Shown: one piece after another, positions 1 to 5,014 of the stretch
Numbering within the stretch: position 1 is the first letter of the stretch
Layout: each line of letters begins with the position of its first letter
Assembly: GCA_025935445.1 (NCBI GenBank)
Contig: JAICVG010000092.1
Span: forward strand, 1 to 5,798
From: Nitrososphaera sp.
Lineage (GTDB): Archaea; Thermoproteota; Nitrososphaeria; Nitrososphaerales; Nitrososphaeraceae
Reading direction: 5' to 3'
Length of the DNA: 5,798 bases
Position numbers and translations under genes: made by a program
Notes under the pieces: generated by a model
Databases searched by the model: none
Seen by the model: the letters and a program-made list of their open reading frames with translations, nothing else
Told to the model about the DNA's origin: nothing

Positions 1-174
1 GAACGACGCGGCGCTGTCTCCCTGCTCGTAGAGCACTTCGCCACGCTCCATCGCACGCATTTGCCCGCGCGCTGCAATGCGACGAATCTGCGCGGGCGTT
101 AATTTAGGAAATATCTGCTCAACATGAGCTCTGGTTAGCGGAAGTCCCCTGCGTGTATTGCTCATAGAGGTCAT
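1..174 (-). CDS. Cyclic nucleotide-binding domain protein, N-terminal 58 residues only
   Basis: The gene runs off the left edge; only the N-terminus is present. The visible protein begins MTSMSNTRRGLPLTR and continues into a stretch with the pattern FPxLTPAQIRRIAxxG, then MERGEVLYEQGD near residues 42-53. That is the opening helix and first beta turn of a cNMP-binding (CAP/CRP-like) domain. In many bacterial proteins this exact N-terminal style precedes an FAD-dependent thioredoxin-reductase-like domain of about 550 residues in total, so a redox enzyme with a regulatory cNMP domain is my best guess; the catalytic part is outside the window. I chose the ATG at 174 because a TATA-like GAATAAAG (198-205, minus) lies about 27 bases ahead; the ATG at 165 is an alternative. 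The frame also stays open upstream of 174 without a further ATG. Base composition is markedly richer in G+C than in the rest of the window, which suggests transfer or a different replicon history. Confidence 0.72.
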   Translation of the reverse strand, partial: MTSMSNTRRGLPLTRAHVEQIFPKLTPAQIRRIAARGQMRAMERGEVLYEQGDSAASF

Positions 175-197
175 TTGCGGTTCGCTGCTATTAACGG

Positions 198-205
198 CTT
201 TATTC
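198..205 (-). promoter_or_regulatory. TATA-like box for the cNMP-binding protein gene
   Basis: GAATAAAG on the minus strand is centred about 27 bases ahead of the ATG at 174, the spacing expected for an archaeal leaderless promoter. Seen by eye only. Confidence 0.35.
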
Positions 206-250
206 TTAGAACCCTTATCGGCACGGAGACTCTGCTGCGCTAATGAGCTG

Positions 251-281
251 AGATCGTGGGTTTCAAATCCCACCCGGTCCA
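251..281 (+). pseudogene. 3' fragment of a tRNA gene (T-arm and acceptor end), possible attachment-site remnant
   Basis: The stretch reads as a T-stem GTGGG, loop TTTCAAAT, stem CCCAC, then an acceptor strand CCGGTCC and a discriminator A. No GGACCGG 5' acceptor strand exists anywhere to the left in the window, and the bases before it do not fold into a convincing anticodon arm, so this is not a whole tRNA. The T-loop has eight bases instead of seven, which also argues for a dead copy. Archaeal integrated elements commonly duplicate the 3' end of their target tRNA. With this orientation an element would lie to the left, with the intact tRNA farther left beyond the window. The change from GC-rich to AT-rich sequence at this point agrees with that reading. 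The tRNA identity cannot be told. Confidence 0.55.
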
Positions 282-545
282 ATTTTTATCATCAGGGTAA
301 CTACCGCATTAAATTGAGATTGTTTTTAGTGATTCTCGTACAAAACCAGTAGCAATAACACTACCGCCACTATTGTAACTATGAATTCTAAATGTTTCAA
401 TAAACATCACAGTTATCACTAAGAGAGAGATAGACATATGTAAGTCAAAGTAGATCAGACTAGAAAGCTTTGTCAATTCGTGGGATACTTCTTATCTATG
501 GTTGAGTTATGATAGATAATTCTTCTAAATGTCTTTAGTATCAAG
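282..545. other. AT-rich intergenic stretch, no gene seen
   Basis: Together with the tRNA fragment this separates the cNMP gene from the next coding region by more than 300 bases. I find only short open frames on either strand. The far right end (about 511-560) has several TATA-like strings, including TAGATAAT (513-520) and TATATATA (549-556), which may belong to the promoter of the following gene. Confidence 0.5.
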
Positions 546-567
546 ATGTATATATACGCGCGACAAT

Positions 568-1125
568 ATGTCAACTCAACAACAGAGCGAAGAAAAAAGA
601 TAGTTTCATTAGCTGAATGGAGAAATATTGCCAATAGCAGTAAAGCCTTCCAGAAAGGTATAGAATACCAAAACATAAAAGAAGCATTACAATACTTTCC
701 TGACGATTACTCAAAATGGCCACTATTTCCATTACGAATACAAGAAAAGCTAAAAGAAGAGGCCAACAAATGGTATTTGCAGTGTATTGAGTTAATCCAA
801 TATAGAAAGAATCTATGATAATAATAAAGAAGAAGAAGAGGAAGAAGCAAAATCAATTGATGTTGACCAACTATTTCAATTATCGGAAATTGCGTTTCTA
901 GTAGAACTAGTCTTTGCTACAGCAGAAAAGGATACATCCAAAATTCAAATAAGAAATCGTCAAGATGCTTACAATGCATTAGCTGATAGGGAAACATTTG
1001 ATAAACTTATGCAAAAAGGGCTCGATGCAGAGCATCAAAAATACAAAAACAAAAACGAAATAGTAGAGTTTTTCATGAATATAAAAGACAAAGTCAGAAT
1101 AGAAGAGTTAACATTTTATGGATAG
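568..1125 (+). pseudogene. Hypothetical protein gene with two compensating frameshifts (or sequence errors)
   Basis: Three segments read as coding. The ATG at 568 gives MSTQQQSEEKR and then a stop at 601. The middle is open one frame over, from before the A6 run at 593-598 to the TGA at 816-818, and contains KIVSLAEWRN and ALQYFPDDYSKWPLFPLR. The third is open from 796 to the TAG at 1123-1125, starts with an acidic run (KEEEEEEAKSIDVD), has no ATG of its own near its start, and continues helical to the end (VRIEELTFYG). The first and third segments share a frame. Adding one A to the A6 run and removing one base between 796 and 818 gives a single protein of about 185 residues. A simpler reading uses the ATG at 546 for the middle segment (90 residues, MYIYARQYVNS) and needs only one shift. 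The product would be soluble, mostly helical and charged. I do not recognise the family and propose no function. Confidence 0.55.
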
Positions 1126-1202
1126 ATAGTGAGATATTATCAATACATACCTACCTCAAGAGATTTTTGCTTGGATGATAACCATTAACCATCAACGAAG
1201 AA

Positions 1203-1255
1203 TGCCTCCACTCTTGTCGATTTCAGCGTGGATTTGCGGGTTTTTTGTGGAGATA
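1203..1255. repeat. Left cluster of the GTGGAG(A/G)TA motif (inverted pair)
   Basis: TGCCTCCAC (1203-1211) and GTGGAGATA (1247-1255) face each other as inverted copies 35 bases apart. They sit just past the 3' end of the minus-strand CxxCH gene. The same motif recurs at 2135-2227 on the other side of that gene. Confidence 0.45.
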
Positions 1256-1300
1256 TTCTCCATAATCCATACAGGTTTTGCGTAAATGTCGCCTCTGTTA

Positions 1301-1861
1301 TCATGGCTTTTCTACGCTTCTTTTGGTCAATAAAGACCGTATCGCCTGCATCAATTCTTCATGAGTTGCCATATCGTTCTTTCTCATGTAATAATAGAGC
1401 TCTTCCGTCGCTGCATGATAGTCTATTCCAAGGTTTTGGGCTATGTTGAGCGCGATATGCGATATAATCAGCTTTCTCATTAGCAACTCGGTTCCATAGA
1501 CGGAAGCATCGGACACGAGTTCACTTAGCGTATTCTTGAAGTTGGCATCGATATATCGATCCTTTGCTTCTCTAGCCTTGATTGCGAAAGTTATGCCCAT
1601 CATGCGGGCTTTCATGTGGATCTGCTCAACCATAGAGATAAACTGGTCATTGAGTGGGGTATTGTCCAAAAGCACCTCTGAAAGCAGGTCTGCAGCGTCC
1701 TGTTCGCTTATCTTCATAGTTTCCTTTACCTTGAACAGAACATGACAGGCGGCGCAACCGTTGTTGCCTCTAATGATAGAGGGATTGCTAGTTATAGCGG
1801 AGATTTCGTTTTTTATTATCTGCTCGGCTTCTATCCGCGATCTGTCGTCTAGCTTTACCAA
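1301..1861 (-). CDS. Hypothetical helical protein with one CxxCH motif
   Basis: I do not recognise this 186-residue protein. It starts with TTG at 1861; a stop codon directly precedes it in frame, so no longer form exists, and the first internal ATG (residue 49) would remove the conserved-looking N-terminus. Residues 36-40 are CAACH, which fits the heme c attachment pattern CxxCH, but there is no signal peptide or membrane anchor that would deliver the protein to where heme c is attached. The two cysteines and histidine may therefore bind a metal, or the pattern may be chance. The rest is predicted helical and soluble, with a Met-rich middle (QIHMKARMMGITFAIKAREA, about residues 80-99) and a tyrosine cluster (LYYYMRKND, about 155-163). 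The neighbours are a broken gene and the Rieske ferredoxin, both apparently separate units. A redox link to the Rieske protein is possible but only a guess. Confidence 0.7.
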   Translation of the reverse strand: MVKLDDRSRIEAEQIIKNEISAITSNPSIIRGNNGCAACHVLFKVKETMKISEQDAADLLSEVLLDNTPLNDQFISMVEQIHMKARMMGITFAIKAREAKDRYIDANFKNTLSELVSDASVYGTELLMRKLIISHIALNIAQNLGIDYHAATEELYYYMRKNDMATHEELMQAIRSLLTKRSVEKP

Positions 1862-2254
1862 CTACGAATAGAGAGCATATCATCTTGAGGCTAAAAAGTC
1901 TTGCATTTCGTGACAAATGAGCAGCAGCGACTGTGCGTGCCGTCCATGGCGGCTGATAGTGTTGCAGCTCTTTTTTTCTTCACAGTATTGTTACGGCTAC
2001 ATACCACTTATTTGCATACAGGAAAGGACGTTGAGCGAGAGGTCTGAAATAACGACGTATGATAAATGTCTGCACTGCTCAAGAGGCATCAGAAAGAACC
2101 TCAAGTGCATCTTTTACTAGATAGACTCGGAAAATATCTCCACCTTTAATGGAATACCTCCACCTTCTTTGCACTGAATTTGAGTTCAATTTTAGGTCTC
2201 GTGGAGACGGTGGAGGTAGTGGAGGTAATTTTTCGGATGATAGTCTATTTAATA
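1862..2254. other. Intergenic stretch holding the right repeat cluster; no convincing gene
   Basis: This separates the CxxCH gene start from the Rieske gene stop. A 67-codon plus-strand frame (1917-2120) and some stop-interrupted minus-strand frames exist, but none has a promoter, domain or coding character I can defend. The right part carries the GTGGAG repeat cluster. Confidence 0.45.
2135..2227. repeat. Right cluster of the GTGGAG motif: two inverted copies and a triple 9-base tandem
   Basis: TATCTCCAC (2135-2143) and TACCTCCAC (2155-2163) are spaced 20 bases apart. They face three head-to-tail 9-mers: GTGGAGACG (2201-2209), GTGGAGGTA (2210-2218) and GTGGAGGTA (2219-2227). The second inverted copy with its flanks (2153-2164) can pair with 2209-2220 over 11 of 12 positions, and GTCTC/GAGAC at 2196-2208 forms another short inverted repeat. 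The cluster lies in the 3' flank of the Rieske gene and the distal 5' flank of the CxxCH gene. It could be a regulator-binding array, an RNA structure in the Rieske 3' end, or the edge of a mobile cassette. Confidence 0.55.
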
Positions 2255-2635
2255 TCATTCAGTATCAGTCGTCGCTTCTTTACCACCCTTTTGTCTTATT
2301 CCTGCGCGTACATTTATCAAAATATCTCCTGTGCTCTCGTCAATATTCACTGGATACGAAGTCTGATTCTTTGCCCAAACAGTCCTATCAGATACTTTGC
2401 CGTTGCGAACATCAAATACAGCATAGTGCCATGGACAGGTTAAGTTGAAACCTTCAAGCGTGCCCTCTTCAAGAGGCGCACCTTGATGAGAACAAACAGC
2501 ATCAATAGCAAAGACTTGTCCATTTATCATTGCTAGAGCAATCTTGTTTCCTTCCAGCTCCACTCCCAGTAGACTACCTTCTTTGATATCCATCTTGTTG
2601 GCTACCTTTTGAAATCCTGCTTCTCCTTTGGACAT
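2255..2635 (-). CDS. Rieske [2Fe-2S] ferredoxin
   Basis: A 126-residue soluble protein that carries one electron on a Rieske cluster held by two cysteines and two histidines. All four ligands are visible in the two classic boxes: CSHQGAPLEEG (C48, H50) and CPWHYAVFDVRNGKV (C67, H70), giving CxH-x16-CxxH. Flanking strands such as NKIALAMINGQVFAIDAVCS and DILINVR complete the expected beta fold. There is no signal peptide or membrane helix, so this is a cytoplasmic Rieske-type ferredoxin rather than the bc1-type Rieske subunit. The length fits stand-alone ferredoxins of the dioxygenase or NirD-like class, plus a short charged C-terminal tail (about residues 112-126). Its redox partner is not next to it: no oxygenase or reductase is in the window, so the pathway is unknown. 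It starts at ATG 2635 and appears to be a single-gene unit. Confidence 0.93.
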   Translation of the reverse strand: MSKGEAGFQKVANKMDIKEGSLLGVELEGNKIALAMINGQVFAIDAVCSHQGAPLEEGTLEGFNLTCPWHYAVFDVRNGKVSDRTVWAKNQTSYPVNIDESTGDILINVRAGIRQKGGKEATTDTE

Positions 2636-2660
2636 TTCCAGTCTAGAAATAGGCTGTTTT

Positions 2661-2670
2661 ACTATTTAGA
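2661..2670 (-). promoter_or_regulatory. TATA-like box for the Rieske ferredoxin gene
   Basis: TCTAAATAGT on the minus strand lies about 26-35 bases ahead of the ATG at 2635, consistent with an archaeal promoter giving a very short leader. Judged by eye. Confidence 0.35.
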
Positions 2671-3016
2671 GATTAACTAGATAAAAAGCAACTAAGATGA
2701 TGAATTATCTCTAAGTGTATTGTGTTTGAAAATGAACCTACCAATGCTCCAGGGGGAGAAAGGTTCTTTCATATTCGCGAACCAGATGGTTATATCAATT
2801 ATCGTTTGCACAGCCATTGTAGTAAATGGAATCAATAATTGCCAACCATCGTTGTTGTTCTCTACTTTTCCGGTGATCGTCTTGTGTGATGCGAAGTGAT
2901 AATTGACGCTTGTCTTATATATACATTGTATGAAGACTTGCTAGATACATCGAATGTGTCTTCATTATCTCGGCTATCTTTTGGCAGATAATATGAATTA
3001 TGATATGATGAAATAA

Positions 3017-3024
3017 ATTAAATA
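3017..3024 (+). promoter_or_regulatory. TATA-like box supporting the GTG start at 3046
   Basis: ATTAAATA is centred about 25 bases ahead of the GTG at 3046, the spacing of a leaderless archaeal transcript, and so favours this start over the ATG at 3058. Confidence 0.45.
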
Positions 3025-3045
3025 ATCTGGAACATACTATATTTA

Positions 3046-3480
3046 GTGACTTCTTCTATGTCATCGTCCTCCTCTTCTATCTCTTACACTTATGCAAAGG
3101 AGATTTGCAACCAAGTATTGCGGCTAGATAAATCGATCAGATTTGCAGGTATTGCCAACAACATGGGAACGCTGATTGCCTACAAATTACGGGAAGGGGT
3201 TGTTCCTCTGCTAAACGAAGAAGAACTTCAGAACGATATAATGAAAGCTGTTCTTCGCATGAAAACCAGGGAAGACTATGAATCAAAGTTAGGAGACGTG
3301 ATTTACACTTTTGCACTGTACAAGAAGGTAAAGAGGGCTAGCATTCCGCTAGACCATCCAGATTTGGCAGTTCTAACTGTGTCATTTGACATGGCATCTG
3401 ACCAAGATAGCATCATCATGGACAAGATCCTGCCAGTTCTAAAACAAGGAAAATTGACTGAAGAAGCATCTGAAGCATAA
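3046..3480 (+). CDS. DUF6659-like small protein
   Basis: A 144-residue soluble protein. After a Ser/Thr-rich leader (MTSSMSSSSSSIS) it follows the pattern of a family abundant in Nitrososphaeria, which I believe is annotated as DUF6659: an opening helix (AKEICNQVLRLDKSI), a strand with the signature RFAGIANNMGTLIA (about residues 32-45), REGVVPLLNEEE, a long helix with KAVLRMKTRED, then strands VIYTFALYKKV and LAVLTVSFDM and a final helix (IMDKILPVLKQ). Family members are usually about 120-140 residues, so this is full length. The alternating helix and strand order recalls the roadblock/profilin-like sensory fold, but that is inference and the function is unknown. GTG at 3046 is the likely start because of the TATA box; ATG 3058 would remove only four residues. 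A T-rich tract follows the stop. It appears to be a single-gene unit. Confidence 0.8.
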   Translation: MTSSMSSSSSSISYTYAKEICNQVLRLDKSIRFAGIANNMGTLIAYKLREGVVPLLNEEELQNDIMKAVLRMKTREDYESKLGDVIYTFALYKKVKRASIPLDHPDLAVLTVSFDMASDQDSIIMDKILPVLKQGKLTEEASEA

Positions 3481-3515
3481 CTAGACAGAGAATTGCTTTT
3501 ACGAACATCGGTGCT

Positions 3516-3546
3516 CATTTTCTTACCTTCTTTCACTTTCTTTTCT
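3516..3546 (+). terminator. Pyrimidine/T-rich tract, likely terminator of the DUF6659-like gene
   Basis: A run of T clusters interrupted by C and a few other bases (TTTTC, TTCTTTC, TTTCTTTTC) starts about 35 bases after the TAA at 3478-3480. Archaeal RNA polymerase stops at such T tracts without needing a hairpin. Confidence 0.45.
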
Positions 3547-3555
3547 GCTGTGAGT

Positions 3556-3860
3556 ATGGCAATGGTGCCCCAAAAGAATGAAGAAGGAAGAATAGAAGAC
3601 GAAGAGGTACTAAGCCTATATGAAGACCAGGAGAAACAAATTCCTGATTAACTTCTGATGAAGATATAGAGAACATAAAGTCAAAGCTACTGCTAAAAAT
3701 AATCAATTACTTATGATTCAAGCTTAGCGTCGGGCTGTTCATAATATCCTTACTAGATCAAGTACTTTTGGTTTGCTATTTATGGGAAACCTTGACTTTA
3801 ACAGTGGCTTTAGGAGCAATAATCCATTATTTCGCAAGTGGTGTCAGGACCTCTTTGTAA
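3556..3860 (+). pseudogene. Broken gene for a small membrane protein with acidic N-terminus (one frameshift, one in-frame TGA)
   Basis: ATG 3556 opens an acidic segment (MAMVPQKNEEGR, then EDEEVLSLYEDQEKQIPD) that stops at TAA 3649-3651. In another frame, which can only be entered after 3647, coding continues at once: TSDEDIENIKSKLLLKIINY, a TGA at 3714-3716, then FKLSVGLFIISLLDQVLLVC and LTLTVALGAIIHYFASG, ending at TAA 3858-3860. Putting back one T near 3648 restores PDLTSDEDIE, and TGA from TGG (Trp) is a one-base change. The repaired protein would have about 100 residues: a charged cytoplasmic head followed by two closely spaced membrane helices. I do not recognise the family. No TATA box stands at the usual distance from ATG 3556. 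A GTG at 3511 in the same frame would add a hydrophobic leader, but that stretch is better explained as the preceding terminator. Sequencing error is the main alternative to decay. Confidence 0.5.
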
Positions 3861-3947
3861 TTCATTGAACAAAAAAGGAAAAAGGATGCACATATAGAGA
3901 GATTGAAAAGATAGTAGTGCTGTAGAGCTATTATGATTCTTCTCCTG

Positions 3948-3954
3948 AAAAAAA
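3948..3954 (-). terminator. T7 tract, likely terminator of the phasin-like gene
   Basis: On the minus strand a run of seven T lies about 45 bases beyond the TGA at 3998-4000. A second pair of T tracts (3871-3876 and 3879-3883, minus) could act as back-up. Confidence 0.45.
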
Positions 3955-3997
3955 GAATGTGACGGCTAGGTTGTTGTCGATTGCTTCTAAGAAACGC

Positions 3998-4615
3998 TCA
4001 ACGTCTTTGTCTCCCTTCTTCTCTTTCATCTGCTGAACCTGTCCTAGACGTAAACGATGAGGTGGAAGACGCTCTTGTCATACCTCTGGCGATCTCTTCC
4101 GCAGTTCTTGCATTATTCGATGCAAGTCTTGTCATATCTCTTACGTTATCTCTTGCAGAGTCCATTGTCGTTCTCATAGATTCCATGCTTGCCACCATCA
4201 TATTATTTGCCATTCTGGTTCCAGTCACGACACTTTCCGCCATAGTAGCAACTGCCCGAGTGTATGCTTCGGCTATTGCTGCTGGCAAGTTTGCGTATGG
4301 AAACCAAAAGTTCATCATGTAGGTTACCACTGGAGTCCATGCTGACTGAAATGAATTAGCAATATCTCTTTGCGACTCAAGGAAGCTGTCTGCCATTTCT
4401 CTCGTTGTATCGACTGTCTGTCTTTGAAAGTCAGACATTGCCTCTCTATACTTTGGTATTTCTCTTCTTGTCTCTTCAGTTGTCCGCTTTATACTGTCCC
4501 TGGTTTCTTCAATTGCCCTATTAATGGATGCTGTTGAGGCTGCAGCTGTGGTTTGTTGCTGAGGATTGGTTGTATTGGTGCCTTCATCTTTTTTATCGTC
4601 TTTTCTTGATGCCAT
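3998..4615 (-). CDS. Phasin-like protein (putative polyhydroxyalkanoate granule-associated)
   Basis: A 205-residue, almost wholly helical protein without cysteine. Residues 1-30 are a charged, then Gln/Thr/Ala-rich disordered tail. Residues 31-100 form long amphipathic helices (TTEETRREIPKYREAMSDF, then DSFLESQRDIANSFQSAWTP). A short aromatic turn follows (MNFWFPYANLP, 101-111), then more heptad-like helix (AEAYTRAVATMAESVVTGTR, ARDNVRDMTRLASNNARTAEEIA), and a Ser/Arg-rich end (SSTSSFTSR to RRQ-type basic tail). The DIANSFQSAWTP element and the Met/Ala-rich helices resemble phasin-like proteins of soil Thaumarchaeota, which coat storage granules and regulate PHA synthase; phaC and phaE are not in this window, so the role is inferred. 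I set the start at ATG 4615 (MASRKDDKKDEG); the frame extends upstream to 4768 but that part is basic, hydrophobic and unlike the rest. A TATA-like TATCTTAT (4634-4641, minus) supports this start. Confidence 0.7.
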   Translation of the reverse strand: MASRKDDKKDEGTNTTNPQQQTTAAASTASINRAIEETRDSIKRTTEETRREIPKYREAMSDFQRQTVDTTREMADSFLESQRDIANSFQSAWTPVVTYMMNFWFPYANLPAAIAEAYTRAVATMAESVVTGTRMANNMMVASMESMRTTMDSARDNVRDMTRLASNNARTAEEIARGMTRASSTSSFTSRTGSADEREEGRQRR

Positions 4616-4633
4616 AATTATCAATGTTTTTAC

Positions 4634-4654
4634 ATAAGATAAGAGTTTCAACTC
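4634..4654 (-). promoter_or_regulatory. Promoter of the phasin-like gene with overlapping palindrome
   Basis: TATCTTAT (4634-4641, minus) is about 22 bases ahead of the ATG at 4615. Directly upstream, GAGTT-TC-AACTC (4643-4654) is a perfect inverted repeat placed where the transcription factor B element would be, so a bound regulator could block initiation. This is seen in sequence only. Confidence 0.35.
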
Positions 4655-4701
4655 ATGATTCATGTCAGACTCTTTAGAACAGAAAGTACTCTTTCTCTTC
4701 T

Positions 4702-4751
4702 GATATATTCGCTTATTTTTCAAATTCAGTATTATAGTAGGATATATTCGC
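4702..4751 (+). repeat. Exact 11-base direct repeat in the divergent promoter region
   Basis: GATATATTCGC occurs at 4702-4712 and again at 4741-4751, 39 bases apart start to start, between the divergent phasin-like gene and the small membrane protein gene. The second copy touches the start of the latter. Confidence 0.5.
4731..4737 (+). promoter_or_regulatory. TATA-like box supporting the GTG start at 4758
   Basis: ATTATAG is centred about 24 bases ahead of GTG 4758, matching an archaeal leaderless promoter. Confidence 0.35.
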
Positions 4752-4757
4752 AAAAAG

Positions 4758-4955
4758 GTGAGCCCCATCAGTATCTATCTAATATGTGTGTTCATTGCTA
4801 TGCTTTTGCTGTCTTTGGCATACAGACCTTCTTCTTCAAATCATACGCATTTTTGGTTGATGCCTGTGCCTACCATGATGATAAAAGAACCTTTATTTTC
4901 AGTCATGATTGCATATGCAATCTGCCTGTTGCTATTAAACATCCCCATTGCCTAG
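4758..4955 (+). CDS. Small two-helix membrane protein
   Basis: A 65-residue hypothetical protein with two clear membrane segments: ISIYLICVFIAMLLLSLAY (about residues 4-22) and PLFSVMIAYAICLLLLNIPI (about 45-64). A short polar loop with several Ser, His and Pro residues joins them. The helical hairpin topology would put both ends on the same side. The start is GTG at 4758; ATTATAG at 4731-4737 is about 24 bases ahead, which fits a leaderless transcript. A longer overlapping frame (4655-4978) has no membrane logic or promoter and I consider it the shadow. The gene diverges from the phasin-like gene, and its promoter region carries the 11-base repeat. I know no family for it; the reality of the gene rests on the promoter spacing and the well-formed helices. 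Confidence 0.5.
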   Translation: MSPISIYLICVFIAMLLLSLAYRPSSSNHTHFWLMPVPTMMIKEPLFSVMIAYAICLLLLNIPIA

Positions 4956-4985
4956 CTTTACAGATGAGCTGGGTTTAATAACCTC

Positions 4986-4993
4986 TCTATATC
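4986..4993 (+). promoter_or_regulatory. TATA box supporting the TTG start at 5015
   Basis: TCTATATC is centred 25-26 bases ahead of the TTG at 5015. This spacing decides for TTG over the in-frame ATG at 5033. Confidence 0.5.
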
Positions 4994-5014
4994 ACTAACA
5001 ATACAGGTCTTATT

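Larger units (their letters stand above)
2636..3045. other. Intergenic stretch with competing short open frames, possibly a decayed gene
   Basis: This 410-base gap separates two divergently transcribed genes. On the minus strand a frame is open from 2940 to a TAG at 2692-2694 (about 82 codons). It reads like membrane protein (WQLLIPFTTMAVQTIIDITI, then MKEPFSPWSIGRFIF) but has no ATG before 2817, although a strong TATA-like run (2914-2923, minus) lies upstream. On the plus strand, ATG 2732 to TGA 2899 encodes 55 residues with a hydrophobic centre (MVISIIVCTAIVVNGI). A third frame over the same bases is also open (about 2710-2810, plus). The overlap means at most one is real. Confidence 0.35.

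Noticed and set aside
200..285. Complete tRNA gene
   Set aside because: No matching 5' acceptor strand, no foldable anticodon arm and a T-loop of the wrong size.
1917..2120. 67-codon plus-strand open frame between the CxxCH gene and the Rieske gene
   Set aside because: No promoter at a useful distance, no recognisable segment, and Cys/Ser-rich composition typical of a chance frame.
2196..2228. CRISPR-like array
   Set aside because: The repeats are only nine bases long and directly adjacent, with no spacers.
2149..2448. Two plus-strand frames over the Rieske gene
   Set aside because: They are antisense to an unambiguous Rieske ferredoxin with all four cluster ligands.
3511..3555. GTG 3511 start giving a signal-peptide-like leader for the broken membrane protein
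   Set aside because: The hydrophobic text comes from a T/C-rich tract that is better explained as the terminator of the preceding gene.
3735..3975. A further plus-strand frame across 3735-4030 with only two stops, first read as a possible larger pseudogene
   Set aside because: The adjacent frame gives two clean membrane helices ending at 3860, which fits better; two stops in about 95 codons is not strong evidence for coding.
4616..4768. Upstream extension of the phasin-like protein by 51 residues
   Set aside because: The extension is basic and hydrophobic, unlike the disordered acidic/Gln-rich start at ATG 4615, and it covers the promoter and palindrome.
4655..4978. 107-codon plus-strand frame overlapping the small membrane protein
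   Set aside because: It overlaps the phasin-like gene's promoter, lacks a promoter of its own, and its Cys/His/Phe-rich text looks like an out-of-frame reading of the 4758-4955 gene.
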